Shown piece by piece: positions 62,531 to 64,000 of a stretch of 64,000 nt of DNA. Position 1 is the first letter of the stretch. Each line of letters starts with the position of its first letter. The notes beneath the pieces are model-generated. The model had not been told where the DNA came from. It did not search any database and worked only from the letters and a program-made list of their open reading frames with translations. Source of the DNA: Elysia chlorotica (lineage: Eukaryota; Mollusca; Gastropoda; Plakobranchidae); contig RQTK01000333.1 of NCBI GenBank assembly GCA_003991915.1, forward strand, positions 249,072 through 313,071. Reading direction: 5' to 3'. The translations under genes were made by a program, and so were the position numbers.

Positions 62531-63075
62531 ATCATACTTTATACTGTAATCGATCAAGGTGGGGAAGGGGAGAACAACAAAGAGAACAGATGAATTACGT
62601 ACAAACCGTGTTTACTTAATGTCATGGTGTTAATTATAGATTTTTGTGTGTAATTACATGTACAGGGTTTATCGTAAGAAAAGTAAGAAGTTTGGGCCAT
62701 TTTTAAATTAGGCTCCTTTTGGACACGTTGCAGTGAAAATACATTTAACAGTAAAGATTTAAAGATTTAGTCATGCTTGATCAACACCCTCTCTTTGATT
62801 TTTTTCTTATTAGCTGTTAAAAACAGCAAGCTGTTTTTAAAAAGCAAATTTGGTCCCATTGTCCTTGGAGAACTAAGAGTTAAAGTATGCAGAAAAAACA
62901 ATACACAAATACATTTTTCTACTCGAACAATATTACTTTAACTCATATGGTGTTTCAAGCATTCTGAGTAGCCATGTTCGGGTGAGACCTATACGATCAA
63001 TGTATTTTGCTTCCATAGAGTTATATAACTTCCCAGTAGTTATATGTCTATGTTTGCTTCCCATATCAGAATCAA
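62528..63075. other. Non-coding AT-rich stretch
   Basis: A short inverted repeat TTAAAAACAGC/GCTGTTTTTAA lies near 62817-62840. Nothing else recognised. Confidence 0.5.
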
Positions 63076-63237
63076 TACAAGCTGTGTGATTCACATGACT
63101 AGAACGGAAAACATAATGATCGCGCCCCCTATACATGAGGTTTTCTGATCGTTCATTGGCTCCTTGATTCTAAAGATTGGATTTTGGTGCAGATTCTTTT
63201 CGTTCTCGCCATGGGACCCGTTATAGCAAAACCTTTA
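63076..63237 (-). mobile_element. MITE-1 copy 8
   Basis: About 162 bp. Left end TACAAGCTGTGTGATTC, right end TTATAGCAAAACCTTTA, inverted termini each bordered by TA. Minus-strand family blocks: CGAGAACGAAAAGAATCTGC and GGAGCCAATGAACGATCAG. The 69-codon frame across it is accidental. Confidence 0.85.
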
Positions 63238-63429
63238 CTCCTTACAACAAGAGACCAATCCCGGAACCGGAAGCTACCTGACTGGCTTGAAGAAGTAAAG
63301 CTGTTTGATAGCCACAGGCAGCCCATATCTCACATCTTCAGTCACAGTTCACTGACCATAAAACCAGGCCCGGGTAAAGATCTTAGTCCTTGAGCTTTCT
63401 TAAACGGTAATCTGACCAGAAGGGTGTAT

Positions 63430-63509
63430 CAGAACACTTGACGAACCGTGTCCAGTCCAAAACCTTCAGCCCCAGAACACTTAACATATCGTGTCCAGTT
63501 CTAAATGTT
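63430..63509. repeat. 43-bp imperfect tandem repeat
   Basis: Two units begin CAGAACACTT (63430 and 63473) and share CGTGTCCAGT and a following A-rich part, with several substitutions. The second unit abuts the next MITE copy. Confidence 0.88.
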
Positions 63510-63665
63510 ACAGATCTGCGATGTACCAGACGTTAACGGATGACGAAATCCCACCCGTACACGTGGTGAATTTTCGACGCTCATTTGCCTCGCCAGTCTT
63601 GGACAGAGCTATGATTGGACCCCGGCGCAGATCACTTTACCTGTCTTGGTCATCGCAAAGCCTGT
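63509..63665 (-). mobile_element. MITE-1 copy 9
   Basis: About 157 bp. Left end TACAGATCTGCGATG, right end CATCGCAAAGCCTGTG. The minus strand carries AGGTAAAGTGATCTGCGCC, GGTCCAATCATAGCTCTGTC and CAAGACTGGCGAGGC. It lacks part of the first interior block. It lies 271 bp from copy 8 in the same orientation. Confidence 0.82.
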
Positions 63666-63821
63666 GTTGAAAGCTCAACTGCTTGACCAGTAGTCACGTG
63701 ATTGCACGGTTTGGTGATCTGTGCCTGGATGTAGCAAAGTTAAGGCGGGACGAATTCAAAACTGGATGTGAACAAAGAAAAAGGTGCACAGGTAAGATGT
63801 TATTACAGGGACATTTCATGC

Positions 63822-64000
63822 GGCGCGGGTTACAGCTGGTGGTAGAGCATTGGCTTCCGACGCGGGAGGTCTGGGTTCGTGCTCCGCTCTGGTTGGATCG
63901 GTGTCAGTATCAATGTGATGACTGGGTCTCAGATATATACTGTGGAGTCCCGTCGCCGTATAGAAACTTTATTAAGACCCACGTTAAATAAAGAAAGTAC
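63822..64000 (+). mobile_element. SINE with tRNA-like head, running to window edge
   Basis: Head: GGTGGTAGAGCATTGGC (A-box) and GGTCTGGGTTCGTGCTCC (B-box), the most tRNA-like head here. Body: GGTTGGATCGGTGTCAGTAT and GATGACTGGGTCTCAG. Tail: GAGTCCCGTCGCCGTATAG, AAGACCCACGTTAAATAAAG. The anticodon arm does not pair, so it is not a tRNA gene. The 3' target duplication would lie at or past the window end. Confidence 0.82.

Noticed and set aside
63835-63895. tRNA gene candidate
   Set aside because: A-box and B-box are good but the anticodon arm does not pair and a SINE body and tail follow.

Overview
This is eukaryotic, AT-rich and very gene-poor DNA. Introns are possible, microsatellites are abundant, two runs of N mark assembly gaps (15188-15653 and 31522-31899), and tRNA-derived SINEs are interspersed. 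The SINE tails carry motifs such as CTATATAGTGCTG, GACGTTAAAC and a (CAACT)n end. From memory such tails are common in lophotrochozoan, especially gastropod mollusc, genomes, so a mollusc is the best guess. That placement rests on general knowledge and was not checked.

No protein-coding gene, rRNA or intact tRNA could be recognised. Most long open frames are translations of (GA)n, (TAG)n, (TTG)n or (ATC)n tracts. One very weak terminal-exon-like segment lies at 6666-6752 (minus strand). The window is best read as intergenic or large-intron DNA.

The clearest content is mobile DNA. (1) A short inverted-repeat element (MITE) of about 160-200 bp occurs nine times. Its ends read roughly TARAGGCYTTGCGAT, and TA lies at many of its borders. 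I call it MITE-1. The copies are at 2369-2537, 6147-6349, 8363-8550, 45074-45251, 48875-49203, 52271-52450, 59571-60027, 63076-63237 and 63509-63665. Two copies carry later insertions: a SINE with a 13-bp target duplication in the 59571 copy, and an unclassified 155-bp element with a 6-bp duplication in the 48875 copy. (2) A tRNA-derived SINE group has full-length, 5'-truncated and tail-only copies. Several are flanked by clear target-site duplications, and one tail type ends in a hairpin.

Layout: 0-9 kb has a 175-bp tandem duplication, three MITEs and SINE tails. 10.5-12 kb has two copies of a 570-bp repeat, with a 328-bp stretch identical between them. 15-31 kb is microsatellite-rich with both gaps and one truncated SINE. 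32-44 kb is AT-rich, with a decayed tandem array and a compact island holding CTCF-like and octamer motifs (39721-39915). 45-64 kb holds six MITE-1 copies, most of the longer SINEs and several GC-richer islands. About two dozen (GA/CT)n arrays are spread throughout. The GC-richer islands could be conserved regulatory elements of a neighbouring gene, but that is inference from composition and motifs only.
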